Source: Teleogryllus oceanicus
Lineage: Eukaryota; Arthropoda; Insecta; Orthoptera; Gryllidae
Direction of reading: 5' to 3'
Assembly: GCA_964035755.1 (NCBI GenBank)
Contig: CAXIVR010000001.1
Span: forward strand, 341,009,889-341,073,888
Length of the DNA: 64,000 nt
Under the pieces are notes generated by a model that worked only from the letters and a program-made list of their open reading frames with translations, searched no databases and was not told the DNA's origin. Made by a program: the position numbers and the translations under genes. Below, piece by piece: positions 10,698-21,264 of the stretch (the first letter of the stretch is position 1; every line of letters starts with the position of its first letter).

Positions 10698-11181
10698 CGG
10701 TGGCTCCGTGCAGTAACTGGTGTCACTGCAGTGACCTCCGATCGGGAGGTCCTAGGTTCGAGTCCCGACGGCGACAGGATTTTAGACTCCAGCTTTACGG
10801 CTAGATCGAATTCAGTCGCTGTCTGGAGAAGAATCGGTAGTTTGACGTGGTTTCTTCGATTAACGCTACGCAAATGCTCAAGCAGTACCTTGCAAACGGG
10901 CCACGGACCGTGCGCGATCTTTCCTTCGGCTTCCTTGTCTTAGCCTCACCCTTTACACACACACACACTAATATGCACTACACTACAACACATGCCGGGA
11001 GGCCGGTGGAAGGCTTGGAGCATGTCCCGGCTTGCGCGGTGCCCCTCTGGTGGGAGATACCTGGTTCCAGAAAACCCCGCTAGTCGGCGGAAGATCACCG
11101 CCATCTCAAGATGAAAACATGCACTGCACTTACGGGACTAAAGACCTCGTTAGTTGACGCGCCCGGAATCACAAACAATCA
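10698..11181 (+). mobile_element. tRNA-derived SINE, S family, copy S1
   Basis: 484 bp flanked by 11-bp direct repeats, ACGTCCTCACG (10687-10697) and ACGTCATCACG (11182-11192), one mismatch. The B-box GGTTCGAGTCCC lies at about 10753, inside the shared block GGGAGGTCCTAGGTTCGAG. The body includes GAATTCAGTCGCTGTCTGGA, GGGCCACGGACCGTGCGCG, an ACACAC tract and the family end GACGCGCCCGGAAT plus a CAATCAA tail. RNA polymerase III promoter function is inferred from the tRNA-like head. Confidence 0.9.
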
Positions 11182-11192
11182 ACGTCATCACG

Positions 11193-11544
11193 TTATTTTT
11201 TTCAATGTAATCACCGAATAATATATTTGCTTTGATGTACGAGGGGAATTGTATGTTTTCATACTTCAACTATGAAAGACATATCCGGAAACTGACTTTG
11301 ATTTTAAACAGCACTTTGTAAGCGACGCGAAAGCTCCATCTCGCTTTCAGGAGGAATTCTCAGAGTTTCCTCCTCTCGTGTAATAAAAGTCCATATGACA
11401 GCGTTTGATGGCAACGGCAAGATGAGGAAACGTTTTCTAATACAACCAAACGGTCTGAGGAGAGGAGTTCCCTCCATAAAATCCTTGCCATCTCTTCTGT
11501 GCAATTTTAATTAGAACAGCTGGAGGGCGCCCACACTGGCGTGA
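11193..11544. other. No recognisable gene
   Basis: An open frame on the minus strand (11504-11304) has no recognisable domain. Confidence 0.4.
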
Positions 11545-11552
11545 GTCATGTG

Positions 11553-12487
11553 TAGAGTCCGGAAGTTCAGGCATTTATTTTACCTAAAACAGGCTGGCAA
11601 AAATGTATTTATTTGTACTGAAATAGACATGCCAAAAAGGTATTTATTTCGGATAAAGTAGGGGTCAAAACACAGGACACATTTAAAAAATCACAATTTA
11701 AAAGTAATTAGTGTAAAAAATTAATAATTAATGATTCACATTTTTATTCTAACTCTAAAATTTACATTAGCACTCACTGAAGGAAGCTACCTTTTCTTTG
11801 TAATCTTCATCGGACTTGATCACCGGTTGACGACTACGCATTTATTTTACTCGCGGCCCTGTCTCTGCGAAATGCTTTTGTGGACTCCCTTTTGAATCTT
11901 GAAATGGCAGCAGTGAAAACAGAATTGTAGATTTCGTTCTACGCACTTGTGTAATCGCCAGAAGGGAAGAAAGAACAAGAAGGAACTGAGACGGATATAA
12001 GCATGTACAGACAGCTCTGTCCTCAAAAGGGATCCGAGGCTATAAACAAACATAGGATGACATTTCTAGTGAGCGAAAAGTCCATAAGCATCCATGAAAA
12101 TATCAAAAATCTTCACTGGTATCATCTTCCTTTGCCCTTCAAATTTTTTAACACAAATTGACACTGGAGCCTCCGTCTCCACAGAAAGACAATACAAGAC
12201 ATCATGTTGTCCAGAATAGCAGGTAAGTTTCCAAGTTGGTGGAGATTGGAGTCAGGAGGGGGAAAAGGTAATATAATAAAGAAGAAGACAAAAAATGCCA
12301 CACAAAAAGGATGAAAAAGGCACAAAATATGTAAAATGCCAAAAATAGACATCAGAAGCTAAAATAGCCAAAAAAGGCAAAATGAAAAATCTATTAAAAC
12401 AACTCCAGAAGCACAATTAAGTGATTTCTATTGTTAAAAGTCATAAAATCGTGACAAAAAAGTATTTTGCGAAACTTCCGGGCCATA
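11553..12487. mobile_element. Non-autonomous hAT-type DNA transposon
   Basis: 935 bp with imperfect 13-bp terminal inverted repeats, TAGAGTCCGGAAG at 11553-11565 and the complement of TATGGCCCGGAAG at 12475-12487 (10/13 match). They are flanked by 8-bp direct repeats GTCATGTG (11545-11552) and GTTATGTG (12488-12495), one mismatch. An 8-bp target duplication is typical of hAT elements. The interior is low-complexity, rich in AAAATGCC/AAAAGGC, and has no transposase, so mobility would depend on a helper. Confidence 0.8.
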
Positions 12488-12495
12488 GTTATGTG

Positions 12496-12903
12496 AAATA
12501 GAAGAGCAGGGAGATAGAGTCATCTCATCTCACCTCATACCGTGGCTGCACCGTGGACTGTGGGAAACCCGGGTGAGATGGCAACTGATCGAACTGATGG
12601 GACTTGCCATATTTTCAATACTAAGGCGACAATCTATACGATTACTATATTAAAGCCTTTTTATGTTTTGTCAGTGAAGAGGGCTAGCCAACAGAGAGTA
12701 TTTTCTTAGTGTAATAAGCGTGTAATTAGTGTAATAAGCGTCCTGGTTAATAGAATGCAAGTAAACTCTTCCTTCGGATTTCCGTGCTGCATGTTTCATT
12801 AAAAGTTGTTGTATTTGCCAATGACTTCTTTCCTCCTCTTAAGAAACTCGCACGAGCTGCCATTGGGAAAGCCAGAATTGAAGAAAACGTGCTCAGAATA
12901 CAT
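12496..12903. other. No recognisable gene
   Basis: Holds a short duplication (GTGTAATAAGCGT twice near 12711-12742). No protein family recognised. Confidence 0.4.
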
Positions 12904-14104
12904 TAGGGGGCAGATTTTGATGACCTAAACATCGCGAAAAATGATCGATAAAATGCTCTAAAAATGTTTTTAAAATGGCTTAAAATCAAATAAACGTGAC
13001 GTAAAAAATTGATCAAATCCCGTTCAGGTAATCAACTCAAGCTGTTGGATATTTCACTGATGTAATCGAGGCTTCTTCCTTTCGTTTAAGTGAACTCAGC
13101 TGGCAAACTTTTGGGTTGGACCGATCTTTACCAGGATATCTCTGTCTTTAGTTATGTCAAAATCGGCCGAATCGATAATGGCGCTGATATGCGTCACAGG
13201 AACCTTTCATTACATACAACAGCTGACATTACAATTTCTGAGCGATAAAATCGAATAGGCTAGTCAGGAATTCTGTGGAGAATTGATTGATTTTTTCGTG
13301 TTTCCGGGCACGTCAACTGTTTTGGTCATTAGTCCCGTTAGTGTAGTGCATGTTTTTTTCTCGGGAGATGGCGGTGGTCTTCCCCAGCTGGATGGCGAGA
13401 TCCGGCGCGCACCTACCGTCGACTAGTGGGGTTTCCCCCTAACCAGGACTCTCCCACCAGCGGGGCACCGCACAAGCCGGGACAAGCTCTAAACTCCCGA
13501 CCGGTCTTCCGGAATATGAGGTAGTGTAGTACATGTTAGTGTAAGTGTGTGTGTAAGGGGAGGGGATAGGACAGGGAAGATGAAGGAAAGATCGCGCGCG
13601 GTCCGTGGCCCGTTTCGTAGGGTACTGCTCCGGCATTCGCCTGGTGTTGATCGGAGAAACCACGGAACAGTATCGATCAGAGCAGTCGGCCGCTAGAATT
13701 CTCCTACAGACAGCGACTGAATTCGACCTAGCTGAAAAGCTAGTGTTAAACATCCTGCCGCCGTCAGGACTCGAACCTAGGACCTCCCGGTCAGAGACGC
13801 TGCAGTGGCATCACTTGATGCACTGAGCTACCGCTCCCGGTCTGTGGAGAACATTTGTTGTAAATTGTAAATATCATTTGTAGCAAGTGCCATTAAAATG
13901 ATAATAAAATCGGTGAAATCATCGAAAACTGCTTTAAAATGACAGAAAAAGGTGAAACATGACTTATTAGTGGAAATAGAACGAAAAATGCAACAAAAAT
14001 GCCGTTTAAAAAAGGCTGTTGCCATAAAAAAATTAATGATATACTAAAAGGCATTGTTCTAAAGTAAAAGGGGAAAAAATGACATTTCATTAAAATCCAC
14101 CCCT
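12904..14104. mobile_element. Possible MITE split by SINE S2
   Basis: TAGGGGGCAGATTTTGATGA at 12904 and the complement of TAGGGGTGGATTTTAATGA near 14104 form near-matching inverted ends. The interior on both sides of the SINE is rich in AAAATG/AAAAGGC like the hAT element at 11.5 kb. The right end overlaps a sequence that also resembles a LINE tail, so the boundary is uncertain and no convincing target duplication was found beyond TA. Confidence 0.35.
13283..13840 (-). mobile_element. tRNA-derived SINE, S family, copy S2
   Basis: 558 bp, minus orientation, flanked by perfect 11-bp direct repeats TCTGTGGAGAA (13272-13282 and 13841-13851). The head reads GCGGTAGCTCAGTGCATC and the B-box GGTTCGAGTCC on the minus strand. 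The tail complement (AATCAATCAA type) is at 13283. It is the least damaged S copy with both ends clear. Confidence 0.92.
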
Positions 14105-14105
14105 A

Positions 14106-14165
14106 CATATTACAAAGTTTTAACCTTTTTTTGACGTTAAGTAAATAAAAAATAATAAATTGCCC
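14106..14165 (+). mobile_element. LINE A-family tail, degenerate
   Basis: A stretch TTACAAAGTTTTAACC, then TTTTTTTGACGTTAAGTAAA and AAATAATAAAT corresponds to the CAGTTTTTAACTG...TTGACGTAAAATAAATAA terminus. Tail only. Confidence 0.5.
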
Positions 14166-15085
14166 TGGATTGGTCAATATTATTAAAAGTATTAAATATC
14201 AGTTTTCAATGTAAAAAATTTTGTTAGTTGTCAAATGCTGTCTTTTTTATAACTTACATAAAGGATGTGCCTGTTAAATGTTTTCAAAACGAGTAGGCTA
14301 TCGCAACATTCCAATGGTGATGGTCAAGTTGCTAAGTGAAACGCACGCGCCACCTCTTAATGAAAGGTTAAACAAGAACGGCTTGCTATCACTAGCGCAT
14401 TCTGTTAGCATGGAGAGTCAAACAATCAAGAACGGGTGCAGAAGCTGCATTTCCGTTTTAAATCGAAATGTTTGTTTAAAGTAATAAAACACAGAAAATA
14501 TGAGAAAAGCTGTCGGATGATAAATTCAAAATATGAATTCGAAACGTTACAGCAAATATAAGAATTGATATTTTTTACTGGAAATTAATACTACCAAATA
14601 TTCACTACCACAATCAACAAAATGCGTACCTTTACGATTCTATCCACCACCGCTAGAAATGCATTCTGAAGACTTGGGAGTCCAAGTGAACATTTTGTAC
14701 AGAAGGAATTTGTTTTTATTAAAACAGGCAGGAAGAAGAAAATAAGACGTTTTTGAGAGTGATCAGATTGTCAGGCACAATTACTCCTGAAAACGGTCTA
14801 GGAATATACTAGAAAGTCCAATAGAAGGTACTCATAATATTTTGCAGAAATCAAAGATGTAAAATGTACAAAAACTTCATATCAATTTAATAATCCAGAA
14901 TATCGAAACGAAAGAAATAATGTCCAATGGCCTGTGCTATTTTAACAGGTCGAAGAAATCCGCCCACGACTAATGTACATTATTGTAGACTTGCGGATGA
15001 GGAACGTATTGTCACGAAAACTGACACTTCTGTCAACAGAATATCGCATGAGGTGCAAAGAACAGTAGCGAAAGGTGGTGGGGGT
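14166..15085. other. No recognisable gene
   Basis: Two small open frames (14278-14484 and 14927-15142, plus strand) have no family features I can recognise. A CAGGGGCAGCAGTCC motif at about 15089 could be the terminal repeat of the hAT element that follows; no right-hand partner was found. Confidence 0.35.
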
Positions 15086-15664
15086 GGCAGGGGCAGCAGT
15101 CCAATTCAAATTAGATTTATGTATGCGCTTTCAAAACGGTGATTTTAGTGCTCATAAGTGTAGTGATTCTTAAATTATTGAACTTTGTTGAAAAATTGTA
15201 TTATTCGTGTACATATACATTCGATTACGTAAGTATTAAATATTTTATTTATGTTTTTTATTTATGTAATTGTGTGTTTGACTTCCGCTACGTTGTTCAT
15301 GCTTTAATTTATTAAAATAAAAAAATACAACAAATAAATTCTAGTAAAGTAAGTTATATTTTCTTTAATTTATTAGAAATCATTTTTGAAATGTTCTACG
15401 ATACTTTCGTTTATGAATCTAACTCGCACTTTTATTATTTATTATAAGTGTTGATAATTATACTTTTGTTTTAGCATCAAAAATTAAAAGTAAAAGAAAG
15501 TGGGGCATTTTCCCGTATTAAAAGAATAACTATGTTGGAAAATTTTAGAAAAAATGATGAAACTTTACTTAAATACGTAAAATATCCTGTCCCTGACATG
15601 TCAGATTCCACGTTAGACTTAAATTCATCAAAGACAACGGGGCGTTCAAACCCAGAACAAGCTA

Positions 15665-15815
15665 AAAAATAAAAATAAATAAAAAATAAATAAATAAATA
15701 AAAAATAAATAAAAATAAATAAATAAAAAATTATATTAATTTATATAAATAAAATAATAATAAATAAAAAAATATATTTATTTATAAATATATAAATAAA
15801 TAAATAAATAAATAA
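15665..15815. repeat. AAAT/AAATAA low-complexity tract
   Basis: About 150 bp made almost only of A and T in AAATA units, ending in (AAAT)6. It interrupts the hAT pseudogene and could descend from a LINE AAATAAAT tail. Confidence 0.85.
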
Positions 15816-17733
15816 AAGAACTTGCCGTTGTTGATCTGGTGCAGTTAGAAATGTTGACATTGTTTCTGAAGATCAAATTCCATCACCATCTACACAATTA
15901 GAATCTGTCTCTGTATGTCTTAAAAGGACCTCGTCGTCTTAAAAACAGAGACTGATACAGCATCGGCATTTTCTGCTATTCAATGTCGAAACTTGCACGA
16001 TGTAGGAAAATGGCCTGAATACATAAAAAAATGCGATTGCATCTCATTCAGTAAGGCCAGGAAGTTGTTCAGCATATCAATACTAACTTCATCGTAGCGT
16101 CAACAGTAACACGTTCAGATGCGTATTACTTAACATCAAGAGGAGAGACAAGAAGGCTTACCCAGGCATGGTTTTACCGCACATTAATTAACGACGAGGA
16201 TGGCTTATTCTCCTTCCAAAACATCATTATTTTACTTTTGCCGTCGTTTATTTGAGAATGGAAACACAGAATGGATCAATGTTTTGCTCATCTGATGGAT
16301 TTAATACTTGATGGAAATTTAATCCTAAGATTTTAAGTCAAAAATCAAGTGCACTACACAACCAAACTTATTTCAAATGTAAGGAATTGGAGACCAGACT
16401 CAAAAAACGACAGCTTCTTAACAAAATAGAGCAAAACTTAGTGGCAGAGTAAAAAAATCTTATCAGAATATTTGATATTATAAAAGTCATTGTCCACCAA
16501 AATTGGGCTTTGCGCGTGGCCATGCAGAAAACGATACCAGTATTAATAGAGGAAACTTTTCAGAATTGGTGCATTTAATTGCAAACTACGATCCTGTACT
16601 CCGTGAACATCTTATAAGATCTGAAATGTGTGGCAAAATTTCAATCTTGTGGATGTCACCAGAAATCCAAATCGAATTTATTGCAATTTTGGGACTTAGT
16701 TTGCCAACATCTCATCGGGTAAATAATAATGGCAAAGTATTATTCGATTATATTCGACAGCACTTCAGACATTTCTCATAAAGACACATGTATTAAGATA
16801 CATAGTGATTGAAAATCACGAAGTACAAGAAGTGGAATATTTTAGACTAATTTCAAAAACTGCTGAAGGGATTTCAAAGATGATTTTAAACAAGCTTGAA
16901 GCTGACGGCCTCGATATAAGCAACTGTAGAGGCCAAGCATATGATAATACTGAAGTAATGGCTGGAAGGCCTTGAGAAGTTCAGCAAAGATTTAAAGAAA
17001 TAAATCCCAAAGTTGAATTCTTACTTTACTCAAACCATTCCTTACACCTGGTTTGTTTACTCGCAGCCTCAGTTGAGTGGAGTTCAGTAACTTTTTGCAG
17101 TCCATTAGTACGTTGCTATTCATTTTTCTCTACGTCCACGCATCTTTCAGAAGTTCTGGTACCAGCTACAGGCAAAGGTTCAAGATACGCGGTGGAGTGC
17201 AAGAGGCGATGCCGTCAAAATGACATTGCATCATTTCAAAGACATTCTCGTCGCTTTGGAAAAACTGACAGAGACAGGTACGTGCTTAAACACAACAGAT
17301 GCAGAAACTTTGCTAGTTACGATAGTCATTTTCCTTTCATTGTTTCTTGGATTTCTGGCAATCGGTGCCATTTGAAGTAAACGGTGCACAAAAAAATTTA
17401 CAAAGAGATTTAACATAAGAATGTGCGCTTAGAAAGTAAATGTTTTGCAGATGGTACTGATAGAGAAAGAACTTGGCCTAACGAAAAGGCACATTTTTGA
17501 TGACGAAACCAGAGATGCCTACTTGTCTTGTGAAAATGAGTCGAGACGGAAGCTTTTTTTTCGTTAGATAGGATATCTGTAAAAATCCATGAGCGTTTTC
17601 AGCAGCTACAGAATTTGGTGTATAAGTTTGTTTATGTAACGCCAGCTATATTACCAGATTCGGACAAAACTAAATGTAATCTAGACTACACATCAAGGTA
17701 ACCAAAATTAACCATAGGTAACGAAAATTAACT

Positions 17734-17985
17734 ATTTATTTATTTATTTCACGTCGAAAACAGTTAAAAACTGTATGTGACGCCCTACGGGGAGGAGTGA
17801 TTCTGTGCAAGTTTTCATAATTCTGTGATATCTACATGAAGCCATATACTAATTGAATTTTGAGTATAGAAGAAATGAGCGTTTTCTGCAACAATTAATG
17901 TGCTCTGCTCAATAGAATAATAATGCTCCAAGTATTCCTCACAATTTCTATAAGCAATGCCAACTGTGAGTTTTTAAAAATTGAA
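17734..17985 (-). mobile_element. LINE A-family 3' tail inserted in hAT pseudogene
   Basis: On the plus strand the order is ATTTATTTATTT, CACGTCG, AAACAGTTAAAAACTG, TGACGCCCTACGG, ATTCTGTGATATCTACAT and a CATATACTAATTGAATTTTGA block, the complement of the LINE A 3' end. A 5'-truncated copy of about 250 bp; the left-hand boundary in LINE orientation is approximate. Confidence 0.7.
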
Positions 17986-18299
17986 ATTGATAAAAAGGTA
18001 TTTAATATTAACAATGAGTAATTTAAGGCTGAACAATATGGCTATCTTGTCTATCGCACAAGAGGAATACGATGCTATGGATATTGATAGTGAAAATACA
18101 AGACTTTGCGCATAAAAAAAGTAGACGAATAAAGTTTCCGTTGAAGTCAGACGTTTTCTTTTTGATTCTAACAATTACATTACTTTTCAATAAAAATAAC
18201 AGTATCGTTCTAGTTCCAATTGGATGTCAATTTGTGTTTAATATTCAATTCGGTAATAACTTAATCTTGTCGATTGTCAAATTAGGAAATTGAGCCTTT

Positions 18300-19172
18300 C
18301 AGAAAATGCAGAATTTTGAGCTCATTTGTTGAGTTTTCGAGAAACTTTATTTGATATTTGAAGCACAAGCACTCATAAATATAATAATGTGAAGAAATCA
18401 CCTGTTATGTAAATATTACCGACGTGAGAGAAGTCGAAAAAATCACATTTTCGTAATTTTTGAAAACGCAAAGGAATATAGCAATATGATATTTGTCATC
18501 GGACAGGATGCATTTGGTACTACCCCTACCAAATATTTAAAGAAAAAGATTGGAGCCTTTTTTGAGAAAATCTTCGTACTTTTTTTAAATTGCAAATATG
18601 CTCGCTCTATTTCAAAGAAAGTACTAAAATTTTCAAAAAACCAACATGACCTTAATGAAAGAACTGTTTATGAACAACAAATTTCATTTGAAGGAAAAAT
18701 CTGTCTTCAACTTTATAGTAGAAGGAAGACGCCGAAAAAATTCACACTTTTGCAATTTTCGAAAATTCAGAGTTAACCGTGAAAATAGGACCAATGCCGC
18801 TTTTATAAGTGTATTGTACTCTATTTTTACAAGAAATTTGAAGCAAAAATTTGGCGGCGTTTTAGAGAAAATTTTGAAAATGTCTGGGGCGCTACATATT
18901 AAGTACCCCAAATTTTAAAGAATGCGTTTCAAAATTTCAAAGCTTAAACTAGTCAGATACACATTCTTCAGTTTGCAAAAGATCGTACGAATGGTTTAGG
19001 CGCTAGTAGTGTTCACAGACAGCCGGATGTTCTGAAAAAACACTTTTCGGTATCAGGTGCCCCAAAAATGTGTATTTCCGTTGAAATCTCGAAATCGATT
19101 TTCCGCAGCATTACATAACTTTCTCTATACTACGTATATTACTCCGTATATACGTATGTATACGAGAAAGTA
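18300..19172 (+). repeat. U repeat copy 4
   Basis: Contains ATTACCGACGTGAGAGAAGTC, the TTGCAATTTTCGAAAATTCAG block, TGAAAATAGGACC, TTTTGAAAATGTCTGG, AAGTACCCCAAATTTTAAAG, GGTTTAGGCGCTAG and the terminal hairpin at 19118-19171. The arms ACTTTCTC and GAGAAAGT enclose a TATAC...GTATA palindromic core. Confidence 0.7.
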
Positions 19173-19377
19173 AAAATGTATTTTGCTGGCCGCTGGCAAG
19201 AGTATGTGGCAAGTCTGAACAGCTAGCCCAAACAAAAAAAAAATTCAATTTCAATCAAAATTTTCAATCTTTTGGTTTCCTAATGGTAGAACCAAAATAT
19301 TACTTTAAGAATATTAAAGAAGAGTAAAATTCGTCCCATGAGGGAATTTTTGTCGAAAACTTTGGAGCCGTTCTCAA

Positions 19378-19450
19378 GACGTCATACGCAGTTTTAACTG
19401 TCATAGCACGTCATACGCAGTTTTAACTGTTTTTTGACGTAAAATAAAAT
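19378..19450 (+). mobile_element. LINE A-family tail-only insertion
   Basis: About 70 bp with ACGTCATACGCAGTTTTAAC present twice in tandem (19378 and about 19408), then TGTTTTTTGACGTAAAATAAA. Only the terminal hairpin region of the LINE is present, with its stem duplicated. Confidence 0.65.
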
Positions 19451-19618
19451 AGACGTTCGCGTTTACGCGTTATGTAAATGCGAAATTTGCAACTTTTTCA
19501 CAGAAATCTTTTGAATTTTCAATTAAACTTCATTGGAAGTCATTTGAAACTGTTCTACTCACAAATGCAATAATGTATACAAATCCATGGAAATATGCAT
19601 ATTAAAGGCGCGAGTGAT

Positions 19619-19652
19619 TTTTTTTAAGTTACATTCGTGTAACTTAAAAAAA
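19619..19652. repeat. Perfect 15-bp inverted repeat with TTCG loop
   Basis: Arms TTTTTTTAAGTTACA (19619-19633) and TGTAACTTAAAAAAA (19638-19652) are separated by TTCG. It lies within U copy 5 and is not seen at the matching place in the other U copies. Confidence 0.9.
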
Positions 19653-20844
19653 CAAACAAGAATACAGCAAATGACTTTTATGTCATCTTAAAGAGTGCAT
19701 TTAGCACTATACGTACGAAGAGTTTGAAGAAAACATTTGGAGTCCTTTTTGAGAAAATGGCATTTGAGCGTTTCTGAAAATGAGGAATTTTGAGCTACTT
19801 CAGAAAAACTTTTGAGTTTTCGAGAAAGTTATGACATCATTTAAAGCACATTTACTCGTAAAAATGCCAATGCAACAGACAAGTTAGACGTGACGGACAT
19901 TCAAAAAATTTCACATATTGCAAGCAGAATTAAGCGAATACTAAAATATTCAAAAAATATACACGACCTTAATAAAAGAACTAAGTAAGAACAACAAATT
20001 TGATTTGAAGGAAAAATCTCAATCTTCAATATTGTAGTTGTAGGAATTCGCTGGAGAAAATTCTAACTTTTGCTATGATCGAAAATTCAGAGTTAGCAGT
20101 AAAAATTGGACCTGTGCCACCTTTATAAGTGTATTTTACTCTACTCCTACAAGAAATTCAAAGAAAAAATTTGGAGCCACTTTTTTAGAAAGTTTTAAAA
20201 ATGTGGCAGGGGAGTAATTTAAAGAACCCCTAAAAATTAAGGAATGTTTTCCAAAACCGCAGAGCTTGGACTCAGGCCAGATCGTCGGTTTTCTTTAATT
20301 TGGAAAAAACCTACGCATGGTTTAGGCGCTAGTGTTGTTCACATACACCAGACGGAAGGACAGACAGACGAAAGAACGGACGGACGTTTAGCAGTCAATT
20401 TTTCGATATCAAGAATCCACAAAACATGGATTCTGGCTACACCACGTCTTAAGACGATTTTTCCACTTAGCAACTAGATATATTCACTTTTTCGTTGTCA
20501 GAGCCTGGCAATACTTTTTCTGCCGAAAATTCGCAGTTTTTTCGCGCAGCATTACATAACTTTCTCTCTACTGCCAAAGCATGGCGAGAAAATAAATGTT
20601 TTTGAAAGTATACGTTATTTTCTTATTTTTCTAATTTTTTCAATCAGATAAAATTGCGTTACTTTGATGAAAAAAAATTAAATAAAAAAAAACAACTTTC
20701 TGGCTGTAGAAGGGTGTGGCTGGTGGAATAGGGCAGAGAAAACTTCCAAAAATCTTATTCTAATGTTAGTTATAATGCAACTACTCATACGTCATTTGGT
20801 TTGGGGGTACCCTTTGCCCCCCCCCCCCCAATAAAAGATCTGAA

Positions 20845-20913
20845 ATCCCGCCTGTCTCATCGATCATCAGAGACAATAGAGCACCTTATCACTGGGAGCA
20901 CAAGCCTTGCCAA
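20845..20913 (+). mobile_element. CCHC-tailed LINE (G3), zinc-knuckle fragment
   Basis: Reading SSETIEHLITGSTSLANT corresponds to the E-IEHL-TGC-LANT part of the C-terminal CCHC domain seen intact at 49.1 kb; the cysteines are replaced. The reading resumes at 21783 with LPRHNLTANIVHQ, so 20914-21782 is inserted material. Confidence 0.6.
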
Positions 20914-20916
20914 CAC

Positions 20917-20952
<36 letters not shown>
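20917..20952. repeat. (AAT)n microsatellite
   Basis: Uninterrupted AAT run at the left edge of the segment inserted in G3. Confidence 0.95.
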
Positions 20953-20980
20953 TTTATTGAGTCACATAGTTTATGTTTAG

Positions 20981-21210
20981 GGGAGTGGACTGCATCTTCT
21001 ACGAAATGGCATGTGGTCATCCCTTGTTCCCGGGTTCCACTGTGGAAGAGGAGCTGAGACTCATTTTCCGTGCCCTTGGCTCTCCACCAGCAGACGCGTG
21101 GGGTGGCATGGCAGCCTCCTACGACATCCCCCCACTACCAGCCAGCCCCTTTGCTTCCCTGGGCTCCTCGCCTAGATGCAGATGCTGTGGATCTGTTAAC
21201 TAAGTTCCTG
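20981..21210 (+). pseudogene. CDK16/17/18 (PCTAIRE)-type kinase exon fragment
   Basis: Reading from 20982: GVDCIFYEMACGHPLFPGST then VEEELRLIFRALGSPPADAW, the kinase subdomain IX-X region of the PCTAIRE cyclin-dependent kinases (family usual GVGCIFYEM-G-PLFPGSTVEEEL). After about 21160 the match continues one frame over as APRLDADAVDLLTKFL (21167-21210), so there is a one-base frameshift. A TTTATGTTTAG acceptor-like sequence precedes the match and CCTGTGTGTACG follows, so it looks like one exon with its intron edges rather than processed cDNA. It is GC-rich against AT-rich surroundings. No neighbouring kinase exon is visible, and it lies inside a broken LINE. I read it as a captured gene fragment; a true exon with a sequencing indel is the alternative. 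Confidence 0.7.
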
Positions 21211-21264
21211 TGTGTACGTACATTCAATAAAATAAAGTTTCATCAGTCTTCAATGTATTAAAAC

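Larger units (their letters stand above)
15478..18145 (+). pseudogene. ZMYM1-like hAT transposase pseudogene
   Basis: A broken reading frame of the hAT family that includes human ZMYM1 and insect zinc-finger MYM-type 1-like proteins. In order: a SKRKWG...F start; a frame 16503-16781 with RGH-ENDTSINRGNFSELVHL, YDPVLREHL, MSPEIQIEFIAILG; then FDSTSDISHKDTCIKI near 16750-16800 (catalytic-core region with the first Asp), then DGLDISNCRGQAYDN-like sequence at about 16905-16945, a C-NHSLHLV-like block near 17030 and FFS-STHLSEVL near 17130. After a LINE-tail insertion, the C-terminal RLNNMAILSIAQEEYDAMD block follows at about 18025-18085. Many stops and frameshifts. It is split by an (AAAT)n tract (15665-15815) and by the LINE tail at 17734-17985. 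Role of intact relatives: DNA cut-and-paste transposition. Confidence 0.8.
19250..20596 (+). repeat. U repeat copy 5, interrupted by a LINE tail
   Basis: The upstream part (GTAGAACCAAAATATTAC, TTAAGAATATTAAAGAAGA) matches 54.47-54.53 kb. After the LINE tail at 19378-19450 it continues to GGTTTAGGCGCTAGTGTTG, a GACGGAAGGACAGACAGACG tetranucleotide tract at about 20351, ACATGGATTCTGGCTACACC, TTTTTCGTTGTCAGAGCC, the CGCAGCATTACATAACTTTC block and a TTTCTC...GAGAAA terminus. This is the clearest view of the GACAGACG tract that expanded in copy 2. Confidence 0.7.

Noticed and set aside
10753..10764. True tRNA genes
   Set aside because: B-box motifs occur at about ten places, but each is at the head of a longer repeat with an A-rich or AATC tail and no intact cloverleaf. 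They are SINE heads.
20973..21203. A working kinase gene
   Set aside because: Only one exon-sized region matches, with a frameshift, and it lies inside a broken LINE with no other kinase exon in view.
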